64,000 nucleotides of DNA. Source: Eremomyces bilateralis CBS 781.70. Its lineage: Eukaryota; Ascomycota; Dothideomycetes; Eremomycetales; Eremomycetaceae. Under the pieces are notes generated by a model that worked only from the letters and a program-made list of their open reading frames with translations, did no database searches and had not been told where the DNA came from. Shown here in pieces: positions 43,977 to 57,704 of the stretch. A program made the translations under genes and the position numbers. Location of the stretch: the NCBI RefSeq assembly GCF_010015585.1, contig NW_022985087.1, positions 86,280 to 150,279 of the forward strand, in the 5' to 3' direction. Position 1 is the first letter of the stretch, and every line of letters begins with the position of its first letter.

Positions 43977-45748
43977 CTATCCTGGAATGTCCATGATCTT
44001 CCCCGGATTCATGAGCCAGTAAGGGTCCAGAGCCCCTTTGATGTTTTTCATGACATCGATCGTTTCCATACCCAATTCCTTGATCAAAGACTGCTTTTTC
44101 CCTAATCCAATGCCGTGCTCACCAGTACAAGTGCCCTCCATCTCCAGCGCTCGATCAACCATTCTCTCAATGCATGCTTCCACGGCTGCCCGCTCTTTGG
44201 GGTTCTTGCTGTCATACATAATGCTTTCGTGGAAGTTACCGTCGCCGATATGACCGAGTATCGAGGCGAACAAGCCGAGATCGTCCATTTCCTTCTTCGA
44301 AATCTCGATGATGTCCGGGAGTCGTGATATGGGAACGGCCACATCCGTCGACCAGACCTCGGTACCCGCGCCTTCCTTTCGGAGCGCCAACATGCTCCAA
44401 AGTGCTTCCTTCCGGGCCGACCAAAGTAGTTGCGCTTCTTCGGCATCGTGGGCGAACTCAAAATCCCCGCTCCGATGCTTTTTCGCAATCTGTTTGACCA
44501 ACCCGATGCTCTCTTGGATGCTTGCGCTTGTGCCCGAGAACTTGAAGAACATGGTGGGCATTTCTTTCCAAGTCCGGGCCGTCGATTTGGTCCGATTAAT
44601 GACACTCATTTGCACTTCGTCCATAACCTCCATCGCAGCGACGGGAATTCCGGCTCGTAGGACCTTGGATGCTGCTGCAGCTGCATCTCGGATGGTTGGA
44701 AAGGTAACCACCGCTACAGTCGTCTCCTGAGGAATGACAGTGAGCTTCAGTGTGATCTCAGTGACCAGTCCGAGAGTTCCTTCCGATCCGATGAAAAGAT
44801 TGGTGAGATTGTATCCCGCTGACGTTTTCCTTGGTCTTCGTCGAGTCTTGATGATGGTTCCATCGGCAAGGACAACGGTCAGATTAATTACCCAGTCCTT
44901 CATGGTGCCATACCGCACGGCATTCGTGCCACTGCATGATGTACCAACCATTCCCCCTATTCTGGCTGATGGACCGGGATCCACAGGAAAAAAGAGTCCT
45001 GAATGTTTTATGTCTTCGTTGAGACTCATCCACGGCACCGAAGGCTGAACGACCACATCCATATCATCCTCATGCAGAGCGATAATCTGGTCCATGAAGG
45101 TGAAGTCGATGCTCATCCCTCCATAGGGGGCTGAGAAATTGGCCTCCAGGCTGGAACCTCCCGAGTAGGGGACTGACACGTTTAGACGAAGCTATGGGCG
45201 TAGCGTTGATGAAGACGTACTCATAGGCAACTTGTATTTGTGACAGATTTGTGCAATTTTCGAGACTTCTTCCGTACTCTTTGGGTATGCAACCGCCACC
45301 GGTAATTGATCCACGTTGATTGATGACCACTCTGAATATCCGTGAATACGAAGGTCCTCATCATCTGTGCTAATGGCATCGTTCCCTAAAGAGATCCTGA
45401 GCTCGAGAATGGCCTACCACCGGTCAGCTTATCTCTCTACCATGCTGCTCGTATTTTGGTAACCTTCTCCATCTCCCTCTTCGATGCAAAGTGGGGTCTT
45501 CTGGGAGCATATCGGACCCCTTTCGTCGTTGAAGACGCATCCCGTTGCCCGTAATAGTATGCTAGAGAAGCAGAAAATGCCGATAACAGAAATACAGTTC
45601 TTGCCGACCAAGCAACTTTCTCCGACTTGCTGGAAGAGGTGCCATTGATTCGGCGCAACCCGAGGGTCCGGGTCGACGGATGTCTCACAGCGAGAATGCC
45701 CCGCTTTAGGAAAGCTGTCACAGGTCTGGAAAACGGATTCGTCGACAT
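43977..45748 (-). CDS. DLD1: Mitochondrial D-lactate dehydrogenase (cytochrome)
   Basis: FAD enzyme that oxidises D-lactate to pyruvate and passes electrons to cytochrome c. Three exons (45464-45748, 45221-45413, 43977-45172; introns 50 and 48 nt) give 557 residues from MSTNPFSRPVTAF. The N-terminus is basic with a hydrophobic segment (ARTVFLLSAFSASLAYYYG), as for an inner-membrane-anchored mitochondrial protein. The FAD domain shows VAYPKSTEEVSKIAQICHKY, PMIPYSGGSSLEA across the second intron, GPSARIGGMVGTSCSGTNAV and LFIGSEGTLGLVTEITLK. The C-terminal domain ends with the conserved GHIGDGNFHESIM and CTGEHGIGLGKKQSL. Confidence 0.94.
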
Positions 45749-48700
45749 AATGATGTTTCCAACGACTCTGCTTCCGCAGGTCAACCAACGTTATTGAAGG
45801 AACACCACGCAGACGAGAGAGCCAAAGCGGCTGGGCGATACGAGACAAAGATTAGAAGCATAACCTGCCATGGGGTTGAGTGCCCGAGACCCGGTCTGCA
45901 AGTGGTGGACTTCGAGCGGCCGAGGGGTTGTAGAAAGCGGTTTAAACGGCCACGAGACCCAACGCTACCGGGGAGATAACAGTTATAGCTCGAAACCAGG
46001 TCATCGAGATTGAAACGGTCTGGTCTCTTGCATTTGCCGTGTGGAGTAGAGCATTGATCGAATCATCACCACCACTCCTCCGAAGTCAGAAAGGGTGGGG
46101 TTGACGTGTCTTAACGCAATTGCCGCGACCTGGTTGGAGCAGACGCGGAATCGCATGTGTTCTGTCACTTCTGCTGAACCAACGTGGGGAAAGTTTCATC
46201 CACATCGTGTTTTCTGTGACGAGACGAGGGTTGTGGTGGCGGAGTTGGAGGTTGCAATTGGTAAGACGAGATGGAAAATTTTCCTTGTTCGATCCAAGCA
46301 GGCATCGAAGCCGTCCGCTTACTATGTACGCACAAAGCGGGTAGTCATGGCGATCCTCAACACCCGCAATCCGTTCATTCGGAAATCCTAAGAGATGCAG
46401 AGGAGCATGTCTTGCACGCATCGAAAAGTGCCAGCATGCCTAGCAAGCATACGGAGTAGGGGGTGCCAGTTATCAGCTTGCGCAACACTAGACTTGGGGC
46501 GGGGTCTAGGCGGCCCACCCGACGTTAGATGAGAGATCAGGCACAGGGGCAGAACGATCGCAGGAAATACTGTAGTTGTGTCATTCTAGCACTAAAAATC
46601 CTGATGAGTGATGAGTGATGACCGGCGACTGGTTCAAATACCGATCAATGCATTTCTCCGCCCTGTGTAGACTTGCTGCAGGTTGCAGCAATGCCGTGCA
46701 GAAGCAATAATACGGCTGCCTGTATGTATGCTCACGCATGCGGGATCTCCCACAGAATTCCATGCTAGTGATTCACGTCCACCTGTAACCACGGGGCAGT
46801 TCGTCACGCGACCATGAGGTATTTCGAGGCAAACGCAACTATACATTTGACCGGCCACCCGCAGAAGGGAAACGTAATATGAATCGTCCGAATCGAATCA
46901 TTTCTCGACCACGGCATCCGTTGATGAGGGCGGGCGCGTCATGGACAAGAAACGAGGTATCACTGCTCGTGATGCGCAGCGCTACTCACCCTCACCACCA
47001 GTTGCACCCATCCAGGCTCCGGAGAGTACCCCGTACATATCACATCCAAAGTCCCAGGGGTGGGATACGGGGTCAGGATCCGTTGAAGCGCGGAGGAGAG
47101 GAGATGCAGAGCTTGTGCGTTGACACACAGCACAGCTCTGAAATCATCTAACGTAATTGGTTACGATATAGTTACCGCCTTTCTATTCTGTACTTTTTCG
47201 TGTACTTTTTCGTCGGGATGATGCAGAGATCAGGGTCGGAACCAGGAAATTGGAGCAAGATGGAACTTGAAGGATCCAGCGGCAGGCTAGGTTGGCGTCC
47301 GAAGGATCAGTTATCCCACGCTTAATGGCAAGAAAAAGGGACAATCTTTCCATTGAGACGTTGGACTCTTGTTTCGAACTTGGGGGGTTGTGGGGGTGCT
47401 CAACTTCGGAGGTGTCAAGCTTCTATGTGTGGGAATCATTGCGCTATGAGCTTCGACTTAGTAGAAGTAGATAGCCAATTGCATTAACTACGTAACTACC
47501 TGTAAGTAGGTATTCTCGAGTAAGTAGATAATAGGAATGGCCGATACCCAGATGTCCCTGGTAGAATGCGGGTACTCCTACGAAATATACTACTGGGTGT
47601 GGTACTAAGCTGGCAGGGAAACCAATGCTGCGGCGAGGTGTTGCTTGGGGGCTGGCAGACCTGGCTTATGGTACCATACGAGTGACGACCAATATTTCTA
47701 CTTCAAGTTTCTAAATCTGCACACTATGATAATGCCACCATCGCCCCTCTCCCAAGCTGGTTAAACGGTCCAGTCCCTCGCGAGGATCGGAAACGTTAAG
47801 GGAATAGGATCGAATAAGACAATATTATTCGTATAATTTGGCCAATTCGCTAGAAACCGTCTGGATCATGTCGGGTAATGACGAGTTGGAACAGGCCATC
47901 ATGGAGCTGCATAGGAGTAGATCAACTGCCAGGAGGTCTAGATGAAATCGTTAACTTCTGTACGGAATAGGGGATTGGAAATCTCGATACGACTCAATTC
48001 TCAGCGATTAGTTCTATATCTGCAGTCAAAGCGATCTGATCATAGGAGCTGGATATCGAAATCGATCATAAAACGAATTGATCAACATGTCCAGCCTATC
48101 TCTTCTCCGACAACTGTTTGCACCCGATACCATCGATGGGTGGCTACTCTGTCGGCAGTCATCGATCTCTCTCCCCGAACTTGGTTGTTTGTCCCTGCAC
48201 ATACAGCATCTTGATTCATCCCTTAAAACGAGGAGTATTCTCAAAGCAGGAATTTCCAGGTGAATGGAATAGGAGGATGGCTGCACAAAGGAAGTGAACC
48301 CCTTCAACCAAACAGCACACCAGGTCGCGATACTGGAACAATACCTGCTAATTGTCTCCAGTGTTGGTTTGAAACTGGATTGGAACCCAGTCTTCTATTT
48401 CTTCCTTTCCTCGAGACACTACGTTCTGGATATCCCTATACGGTCCTCAGTCTACAAAGGCAGACATGGGTGAGCCAGCCAGTCAGCCAGTGTCAGTTTC
48501 AGTGAATAAGGGACCATGCCAGATTCACTCTTGTTCCAACTCACCTGCAGCTGGGGAAGGCCCCAACATCTGAAGGCAAATTTTCCAGTTCTAGTTCCAG
48601 TTCTCTTTCTTTCTCCAAATTCTATTGCCCTGAGAAGTCCAAAGAAACAATGTGCCTTGGATACAAACGGCAACCACCAACACACTGCGAATGCCACAAC

Positions 48701-49406
48701 CCATGGCTCTATCTCAATCCTTCTGTTCTTCTAACTATCATTCACATCACAAAACCTGACACCTTCGCCTTCAGTTTCAGTTTCAGCTCTCACTGCTCCA
48801 AACCACGAGCCACCACCGGAATCACCTCTGGACCAACCGTAAAAGCTGTCAGTACCTCCTGTGCCTCCAACACGAGAACTTGGAGTACGGAGATCAGATT
48901 ACGCTGCAGCACCTGCATCAGAGAAGTATCGGAGAAGGTGCGGATGCCCACCAAGGCAAGGCGACAAAAGACGACAAAAAAAGACGACAGTTTGTCAACA
49001 AACACCGGGTGGCTCTCATCTTCATCTGTCTACTCTCGGCTTCATCCACTTCATACATGTATCTGGTGAAAGATGATAATGTCGAGTCGGTCTGACTGGT
49101 TGACTGATTGACTTGCGGAACATCACCGAATCCCCGAGGACGACAAAACCACTCCATCACAGTTTTGGAGGCAGAGCCAGGAATCCAGTGGAATTAGAAA
49201 GTAAAGAAGCATTCAGGTAAGTAAGAATGGCCTCTGAAGACTGATAGAGAGCCCTTGATCTTCATCGTCACCGCTCTGCATCGACTCCACAGCTTCCACA
49301 GCTTCTATGCATGTGTTTGCATGTGCTGCTGTGGAATTATCTACTTACTATTCATTGCCATCCTTCCGAATATTTCACTCTTCCTGACATTGACTGTGTG
49401 CAGAAG
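45749..49406. other. 3.7 kb divergent gap upstream of the RdRP gene
   Basis: It lies between the D-lactate dehydrogenase start and the RdRP start. It contains only short overlapping frames without domains. Small simple repeats occur (GTAACTACCTGTAAGTAGG near 47490; CAGTTTCAGTTTCAG near 48773). No tRNA or transposon ends were recognised. Confidence 0.55.
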
Positions 49407-52400
49407 ATGAATGCTTCCGGACGACATCGGCCTCCAGCCAGCCCATATGGGCAACCACACCTTCGAGGGAATGAAGCGTGGAGAGAATGGCCTGAGGTCA
49501 AAGTTAAGGTAGTCGGGTTCCCTTTCCGAACGACTTGGCCGTATTACGTTGCTCTCAGTGGCGAGGGGAATGTACGTCGGATTGACGTGGCAAAGTCAAG
49601 TGATATCCCTCAAAACTCTATGACATTCGTGATCTTCGGGTACGGACAGAATTCCACAGTCATAGTGGGCGATGGTATGCTAACTGTTGCAGCCCGCCTC
49701 CCCAGACTGCAATATGGCAGTTCTCATACATCTCCATCGAGTACGAGGGTAAGACGCATAAGGCTCAAGTCACTTTATGTCCTCCTGTTAAGGAAAGAAT
49801 TCACCGAAGTCCTGTCAATCAGAACCGCATATATCCGGAGCGCACAGTAAGTTCTGAAACCCGTTTAATGAATATAATCTGTGATCTGACAGTTTATAGG
49901 AATTGCATGCATCAAGTCTTGACATCGGCCTGATGCACACCGCCGATTCCATGATGACCATGATGACCGTCGCCGCCACTGAACGCTTACCGATATCCCT
50001 TGTATTGCAACTATTCCCTAACCGAAGACAAATCGGGATTGAATTCCACATCGCGGATGATAGCAGTGCACGATCCGACGATGAAAACGAATTCCGCAGA
50101 TACCAACTTGAGATCGACGTTTCTTCGTCTGTTACGGAGGTCTTTGAGGACGCCAGCAGTCCGGACACTGTAACACTGGTTCTTCCGTCTATTAATCCGC
50201 CCAATGCCTATCGCAGAGTGAAGGATATCGACATCAAGGATACGCACGATACCGATTCGATCGTTTGGCATGAGATGCGTGCATGGCCTCGCGTCACTGA
50301 AGTCAAGAAGCCGAATCTAGTCGATCCTCGGTCAAAGCGGCAACTGACCTCGACGCATCCTGCCCCAGATGCCCCGATCCAGCTCAATCGTGGAGATTCG
50401 TTGGTTGATATTGGTACGTCTGATTTGATTGTGAGCAGAATTATCGCTTACATATGTTTCTAGGCAGATGGACTACCTTTCGAATGGTCTTTCCTTTGAA
50501 TAATGACGAAGCCAGGCGATCCTATTACATTATTCGCAGCGTGTTGCGAGACTACAACGTGAACGTGAAGCGAGGTCCAAATCCGACCCAGATTCCGAGA
50601 CAGGAGTCAACGTTATGGAAGCAAATCAACGAGCTACCGAGCACATCTAATACTCAAGTCCTGGGGCACCAAATCTTTCCGCTGCCGTTTGACGTACGCT
50701 ACCAACTTGAGGTATGTGTATCGCAAGGGATCATCAATGAACACAATATCACCGAACAGTTCCTTACTACCTTGCTGCGACTCGACCGGGAAACAGCACG
50801 ACAGGTGCTGGAGAAAGCTGCGGACAGTCGAAAGCGATGGTTCGAGCCCATGGATATTATCCAACAATTTCGCTTCTCCACCTACTTCAACCGTCGAATA
50901 CCGGAATACTGCAGCTACAGCCGTGGTGTGACCTTGACTCCAACCACGGTCTACTTCCATAGTCCGGCGGTAGAAACGTCAAATCGGGTCACCCGCAAAT
51001 ACGAGAGTCGAGACGTTCAGTTCATCCGCATCAAATTCATGGACGAGAGAACTTGGGGAAAGATGAGGAACCGACATGATCGAAATGAAGCTGCCGTGTA
51101 CAACCGTTTCCGACATGCGCTCCGACACGGCATTCAAATCGGCCAGAGGGTGTTTTATTTCCTTGCATGGGGAAACAGTCAATTCCGTGAGAACGGGGCG
51201 TACTTCATTTCACCAACCTCAAGCATCACTGCCGATTCGATCCGTGCCTGGATGGGGGATGTCGCTCACATCCGCGTAATTGCCAAATACGCCGCAAGAC
51301 TCGGTCAGAATTTCTCAACCACCCGCTCCTATCGAGGATCTCCCGTGGAGATGGTCGAAATTCCAGATATCGAGCGAAATGGCTACTGCTTCACTGATGG
51401 TGTAGGAAAGATGTCCCGGTTCATCTCTCAGATGATTGCTAACCGTTTTCGACTCCCTTTCGGAATGGATGACCCTCCTAGTGTGATTCAGTTCAGATAT
51501 GGTGGCTGCAAGGGAGTTCTGGCCCTCGATCCAACCATGGTCGGCAAACAGAATCACCAAATCCAGATCAGACCATCTCAACGCAAGTTCGAAGTGACTG
51601 AAGGTGGATTGGAGATCACAAGATGCTCAGACTTTTCCGTCGCGACCTTGAACCGGCAGCTCATTGCCATCCTCTCATCGCATGGAATTCCGGATTACGT
51701 CTTTGACGACATGCGTGAACGAATGGTTCGGGATTTGGACCTTGCTATGCGCGATGAGAATGTTGCGCTGCGCCTGCTACAGAAGAACATCGATATGAAT
51801 CAAACTTCCCTAGCACTCGCCGCGATGATCGCGGAGGGATTCATGGAGAGACGTGAGCCATTCCTGACGAATTGTCTTCAACTTTGGCGGTGCTGGAACA
51901 TGAAGCTACTCAAAGAGAAAGCGAGGCTGGTGGTTGAAAAGGCGGCGTTTGTCCTTGGGTGCGTCGATGAGACCGGGCTTCTCCAAGGACATTTTGACGA
52001 AAAACTGACCCGCCATCATGAGACAAAGGAAGACCTCATCCGAGATCTGCCTCAAATCTTCATCCAAGTTGGTGTGTCGGAGAAGGCTGGGGAGAAGAAG
52101 CAATATCACGTTATCACCGGACTCTGCATCCTCGCTCGTAACCCTTCCCTTCACCCTGGAGATATCCGTGTCGTCAATGCTGTTGACGTTCCCGCACTCC
52201 ATCATCTTAAAAACGTGGTGGCTCTCCCACAAACCGGGGATCGCGATCTAGGTAGCATGTGCTCTGGCGGAGACCTTGACGGCGACGATTATTTCGTTAG
52301 CTGGGATGAAAACCTCCTCTTTACTGACTGGAGTTATCCCCCTATGGCACACACGGCACCGCCGCCTAAAGAGGTCAATCGACCCGTGGTCATGGATGAT

Positions 52401-53936
52401 CTGAGCGATTTCTTCATTGAATATATGAAGAATGACTCCCTCCCCACCATTGCGACGGCGCACCTTGCTATCGCGGATAGTGAGGGAGTAGAGTCTGAAA
52501 CCTGTCTGGAACTAGCAGAGCTTCACTCATTGGCAGTTGATTACCCGAAGAGCGGACATCCCGTTCGTATGGAACGGAGACACTTCCCAACACAATGGCC
52601 GCACTTCATGGAGCGACGAGCGAAGACGTACACCTCCCGCAAGATCCTCGGGAAACTCTACGACCGGGTCAGCAGTGTCTATTTCCGGCCGGTATTTCAA
52701 GGATTTAATTATGATATCATCGCCTCGTACCAAACCATGCTCGATGCAGCGTCCTGGGAGCGGTTGAAGGGGAAGGCCAGGAACCTGAAAGGGAAATACG
52801 ATGATGCAGTCCGACGCATTCAAGCTCGACACGACATCAAGACGGAGTTCGAAGTCTGGACAGTGTATTGCCTTTCACACAATGGCGAGAAGAGGGACTA
52901 CACATTCGCCGAAGACATGGGACGTGATATCGGTGGGTTGAAGGAGGAATTTCGGGCACTTGTTCGACAAGAAGCTGAAGCGATGGATGGGGGGATCGTC
53001 GGGCCAGAGTTCCGGCCCGTCATCGAAGAAGCCGAAGGGAACCACCTTGGGGTTCGAGAGGTGGATCTGATCCTTCATCCATTCCTCGCGGCGATGTATT
53101 GCGTGGCTGTCGACGAAGCGACCACGGCGGTCAAAGAGAGCCGAATGATGGCTACAATCGACGGCATCCGACAGTCCTTGCGGAATCTGAATCAGCCGAG
53201 CGAACGGCCCATGATGAGCTTTCCGTGGATTTTCTACGAAGAGCTGGGGAAAATCTCCAGGCTTGGTGGATTGTTGAGGAAGCGCATGGCAGGCAAAGTG
53301 AGGTGTGCGGAACTTCTGGACAAGCCGGCTGAAGCGCCGCTCAACTATGATCAGTCACCCCATGAAGATTCCACCGTCGGACCACCTGTCCATCTACCCG
53401 AAGTAACTGTTCAACCCCGTGGCCCAGTCGATGGAAGGTCAGATTGGACCGATATTGTGATGGACCATGATGAGGGACGCCGCAACCAGGCGTGGCTGAA
53501 TCATCATGGACCTCTTTACGGACCTCCAACATCAACAGCTACCAATGGGGACACCATGCCGTCCAATGCGGACGGAGTAGAGGGACCCATCGACGTGAAT
53601 AGCGTTGATACTGCCGAAGATCCTAGTGCCATGACAGATCCCACCGAGGCAGAATTCAATGCCATGACCCTAGCCCACGCAGCAACCACGAAGTACCCGG
53701 ATTTGTTGCTCGAGGCCACTGAGAACTGGCCGGTCTCAGCAGACTCGAAGAGATCAGCTCCGATTGCTCCCGCGAGTTTGATGTTGATCCCAAATGGCAA
53801 GTCCAAGGAGCTCATCGCCGTGGCAGATGCTGGTGAAGATCTCGAGGCAGACTCGGACGAAGAAGATCTCGAGGAAGAAGCGGACAGTGGGAGAGCCGTG
53901 GGGGGATTCAACATGCTCGATGCATTCGAGGATTGA
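49407..53936 (+). CDS. RNA-dependent RNA polymerase of the RNA-silencing type
   Basis: Makes double-stranded RNA for Dicer in RNA interference. Four exons (49407-49639, 49693-49846, 49900-50413, 50464-53936; introns 50-53 nt) give 1457 residues. The first junction restores VIFGPPPQTAIWQFSYISIE, the PPP region seen in eukaryotic RdRPs. The double-barrel catalytic core includes GYCFTDGVGKMSRF, FRYGGCKGVLALDP and the catalytic loop CSGGDLDGDDYFVSWD (about residues 899-914), with all three aspartates of DLDGD. After the core comes a helical region, then a variable tail ending in an acidic stretch (EADSDEEDLEEEADSG). The first ATG after an in-frame upstream stretch was chosen; a more upstream start is possible. 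Confidence 0.94.
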
Positions 53937-55760
53937 TCTACGGATCTGGAGTCTGGACATGGAATTCTAAGTTCATACTTCATTCGGGAGGTTCAGGCGC
54001 TGCTAAGTCGCAGGATACGGAGTGATTGGCATGATATCGACAGGTAGCTAGCCAAGTGGTTGCTCTCGCGGAGTTCCAAGTTCCAAGTTCCAACCTCGCA
54101 TGGTGCGAATAGACCACCATGGGGTTAGGTTAAGGATAGTAGCGCAATAAGAGTCGGGTTCGGTATATATACATATATATATATATGCTGAACAATTGTG
54201 AAGTTGTAGATATCTCACTCTGGGTTCCTCAAGTGCCAGTGGCATTGATATGTTCCATCCACTGGATCCAAGTCCCTTGATAATTTGATATTACTGGCAA
54301 TGCATGGGCCCATGTCACCATGGTAGTGGAATGTGGATCCATCTAGCCATTGCGACTTGGACCCGACAGGCGGGAAATGGGAATGCATGTGGTCGGAAGC
54401 GTTTCGGATTGACGAGGATGAGGGCTGGCACCACGCCAAGCGCCGGCCCTAAATCAACGAGTTTCGTGATTTCGCACCCGCATTGGAGGCATGGGAAGTT
54501 GTAGATGTAGCAGCAGTACAGCATTTCGTACCGACTCTTTTATTAATACCTTTGACAGGATCGGGATGAGATCGGAGGGAGATGCCGTCCGCCGTCAGCA
54601 GGCAGTGGGCAACTCCTCTGTAGAATACTTGAAAGATTGACATCGGATTCGGTGCGCCCAGCACACACTACTGATAGGTAACTAGTTATAACTAGGTAAG
54701 AATAACTAGGTCATGCGCGGAAATGGGAGTACCTGCAGTAGTTCCAATCCAGGGCTGCATTGGCCATGGCCTCATGGGGTGGAGGAGGGCTCTACGCGAT
54801 GGTGGGTGGGCGCTTGATGAGGACACTTTGAAGCCTGGAGGGAGGATGAATGCTGGATGGGAATACGTCGCGAACCATTGGCAGACTTGATATCACCTGG
54901 AGTCCATCTTCTTCAGCGGGAGATGTTTCTCATGGTAAATAGGAGCAGACGGAGAATTGGGAATCGGGCAGGTGATTGGACCCAAGGGACCCCTTTTCCA
55001 TTTGCATGTTTCACTTCCGAGGCTCTCCAGACTGTTTCTCCAGAGCGTTTCACCCACGAGATTCTAGAAATATCCAGTGTAACTATTATAATCCAACGGA
55101 TTGGCTCATTACTCAGTAACTCCATGATAAGAACCCATACATCCTCTGTTAACACCAGCAACATCCACTTCGGCCACCTTAAAGGTTAAACCCTCTGCCA
55201 TTCTGCATCCATCCTCTCATCCCCTGAACCTCCAGCATTTCTACCGCACGTGGCATCTAGCAGCAATCCATCCATCCATCCCATCCACCACCCATCCATT
55301 CATCACTTTCGCTCTCTCGTTCTCTCTATCTCATACCTTACATACCTTTCCTTCGGTATCCCATTTGTGCATCACCATTACCCCCCCCTATCGAATGGAA
55401 TCTCATGTCCGCGGGCTAGATTCGGAAAATTTCGAAACCAACCCAAACCCAATCCGTCCGCTTCCTCCTAGGATCTGGTCACTTTTTTCTCCTTAGTTTC
55501 TTACGGACGACGGTAATAAACCGTCTCCAGTCTCTAGTCCCCAGAATTTCAGGAGGTCTGCACTTTTGAAAGGGCGCCAATTCCGTCCCAGGGTCCAAAT
55601 CCGATCGCTTCATCTCGCTGCTGCAGCTACTGCCGGGCAATTATCCCATCAAATCTCCATCATCTCCATCGTTGCCCGTGTTTTTCCCCCTTACCCTTTT
55701 CTCTTCCTTCGCACCGCGTCTCGCGTTGCTCCCTCCCATCAACGGCATTGATCGTCAAAC
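53937..55760. other. Gap between RdRP gene and septin gene
   Basis: 1.8 kb. It holds the RdRP 3' UTR, an AT microsatellite (54164-54186) and, from about 55190, a strongly pyrimidine-rich stretch that is probably the septin leader. Confidence 0.55.
54164..54186. repeat. TA dinucleotide microsatellite
   Basis: Eleven to twelve TA units interrupted by one C. Confidence 0.85.
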
Positions 55761-57704
55761 ATGTCCAATCCGTCGACAAATCTAAACCCATCAACCGACA
55801 TTGCATCCGCCAAATCCAACGGCAGCGACGGCACGCGGCGCACCAGCTTCGGCTTTTTACGACGACAGAAATCGACTGAACATTCGACTGGGAACCGCAT
55901 CGCGTCGGGCGGCAAGATGACCAAGAAGCAAAGGGCTCAGGCCGAGGAGCTGCGCAAGCAGCAAGCCCTCTCCCAATCCCCTCCTCGTCTGCCTTCGCAC
56001 TCGCCACTGCCTCGAATGAACATCTTGGGCGGTGCTGCCGCTGAAGACCCAACCGCTCGTCCCGATTCCTATGCCCTCGTTTCGAACAAAGCCTCGGGTT
56101 ATCCGGGTCAAGATTTCTATCATCAACAGAGAGGTGTGAGGCCGTCGGTCGAATATCAGCAGTATGGTTCGAGCCCACATGGTGTTCCAATCCCGCCCAT
56201 CCCTGGTAGTTCACCCTCCTCGAGAAATGGGGAACCCGTGGACCCTTACGCCAGGACCGAAAGCATGACGCATCGTGGCCGGTACAGCTACGCCAGCAGT
56301 GCCGTGAGCACATTGAACAGCCCAAGACGCGTCCGCAGAAGAAAAGATCCGACCCCGTTCAAGTAAGCATGGACCATTGAAGAGATCGATGAGATCACGC
56401 GCTAATTACAATGATTCGGTTGCAGCATCCTCGTCGTCGGCGCGAAGAATTCCGGCAAGACGTCCTTCATCAACTTCTTGAAGAATTCCCTCCAACTGCC
56501 GGCGCGGAAACAGCGACAGCATACCCCGTCCCCTCCCAACACCGCCCTCCCCCCCGACTCACCTTTCAGCTCGATCTATTTGGAGTCCGAAATCGACCAT
56601 GAGAGGATCGGTGTCACCCTGTGGGATTCCAGGGGGTTGGAGAAGAACATCGTTGACCTGCAACTCCGGGAAATGGATGCCTTTCTTGAGTCTAAGTTCG
56701 AGGAGACCTTCACCGAAGAACAGAAGGTGATTCGTGCTCCCGGCGTCCGAGACACCCATATCCACTGTGTATTCTTGATTCTCGACCCGGTCCGTCTGGA
56801 CGCGAATATTACCACCTCGAAGCAAAACGGCGATTCCTTAGTGGCCAAGTTTAGCACCGGCGCTCGTCTCATCGGCGGACTTGACGAAGACCTGGATATC
56901 CAAGTGCTTCGCGGTCTCCAGGGCAAGACGACGGTGATTCCAGTCATTAGCAAAGCTGATACCATCACCACTGCGCATATGGCCATGCTCAAGAAGATGG
57001 TCTGGGACAGCCTCAAGCAAGCGAAACTCGACCCTCTCGAGTATTTGAACGTTGCCGACTCCGACGGCGAGGACGCCCTCGATGAACGTGACGAAGACGA
57101 GTATCTCCATTCCGACACCGAGCCGTCTCAGCCGAGCAGCCGCGTGCTGAACCAGATCGCCGATGGTAGCTCCTCCGAAGATGACGAGGCCGCGGAAGAG
57201 TCCGAGGACGTCTCCTCGCCCGTCCGCGAGTCCTCCCCCGCCACCACCACCCCTCCTCCGAAGGCCGGCAAAGAAGGCACCCACCGCCGCACCCCCTCCG
57301 CCATGTCCATGGCCGCCGCCAATGCCAAAGCCGACGATGTCCCCTACCTTCCCCTCTCTATCATCTCCCCCGACTCCAACAATCCGAGCGTCATCGGCCG
57401 AGCCTTCCCCTGGGGATTCGCGGACCCGTACAACCCGGAGCATTGCGACTTCGTCCGGCTCAAGGAGAACGTGTTCAGCGAGTGGCGAGGCGAGCTCCGT
57501 GAAGCCAGCCGTGAGATCTGGTATGAAGGCTGGAGAACTAGCCGACTGAAGAGGCGAGGCACGAGTGCTGGGCCACCGTCCAAGAGCCCCGCCCAGAAAT
57601 CAGGAATCGCCGGGATCGCGGATCGTAGTGCTGGTTACGATACTGGTAGCACCAGGAGTCGAACGAACGGAAGTCCGGAAACCCAGCGATATCGAGGACA
57701 TTGA
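55761..57704 (+). CDS. aspE: Group-5 septin (AspE type)
   Basis: Septins are GTP-binding filament proteins; group 5 is confined mainly to filamentous fungi. Two exons (55761-56362, 56426-57704; intron 63 nt) give 626 residues. The first 200 residues are basic and disordered (TRRTSFGFLRRQKS; SPRRVRRRKDPTPF just before the GTPase domain, likely the polybasic lipid-binding stretch). The P-loop is VVGAKNSGKTSFIN (about residues 204-217), interrupted just upstream by the intron. G3-like WDSRGLEKN and G4-like VISKAD follow. A long acidic insert (about residues 390-480) splits the late GTPase region; PWGFADPYNPEHCDF is the septin-specific end. No long C-terminal coiled coil is present, as expected for group 5. 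Confidence 0.9.

Noticed and set aside
46095-46391. 98-codon plus-strand frame in the gap next to D-lactate dehydrogenase
   Set aside because: No ATG start in good context, no domain.
48350-48420. B-box-like GGTTCCAATCC on the minus strand (possible tRNA)
   Set aside because: No A box at the right distance and no cloverleaf; position 57 is not a purine.
48650-49095. Overlapping frames with a basic and then hydrophobic stretch upstream of the RdRP gene
   Set aside because: Three frames overlap, none has a recognisable domain, and splicing to the RdRP gene is not supported.
57163-57549. Plus-strand frame rich in proline inside the septin gene
   Set aside because: Out-of-frame shadow of the acidic insert of the septin.
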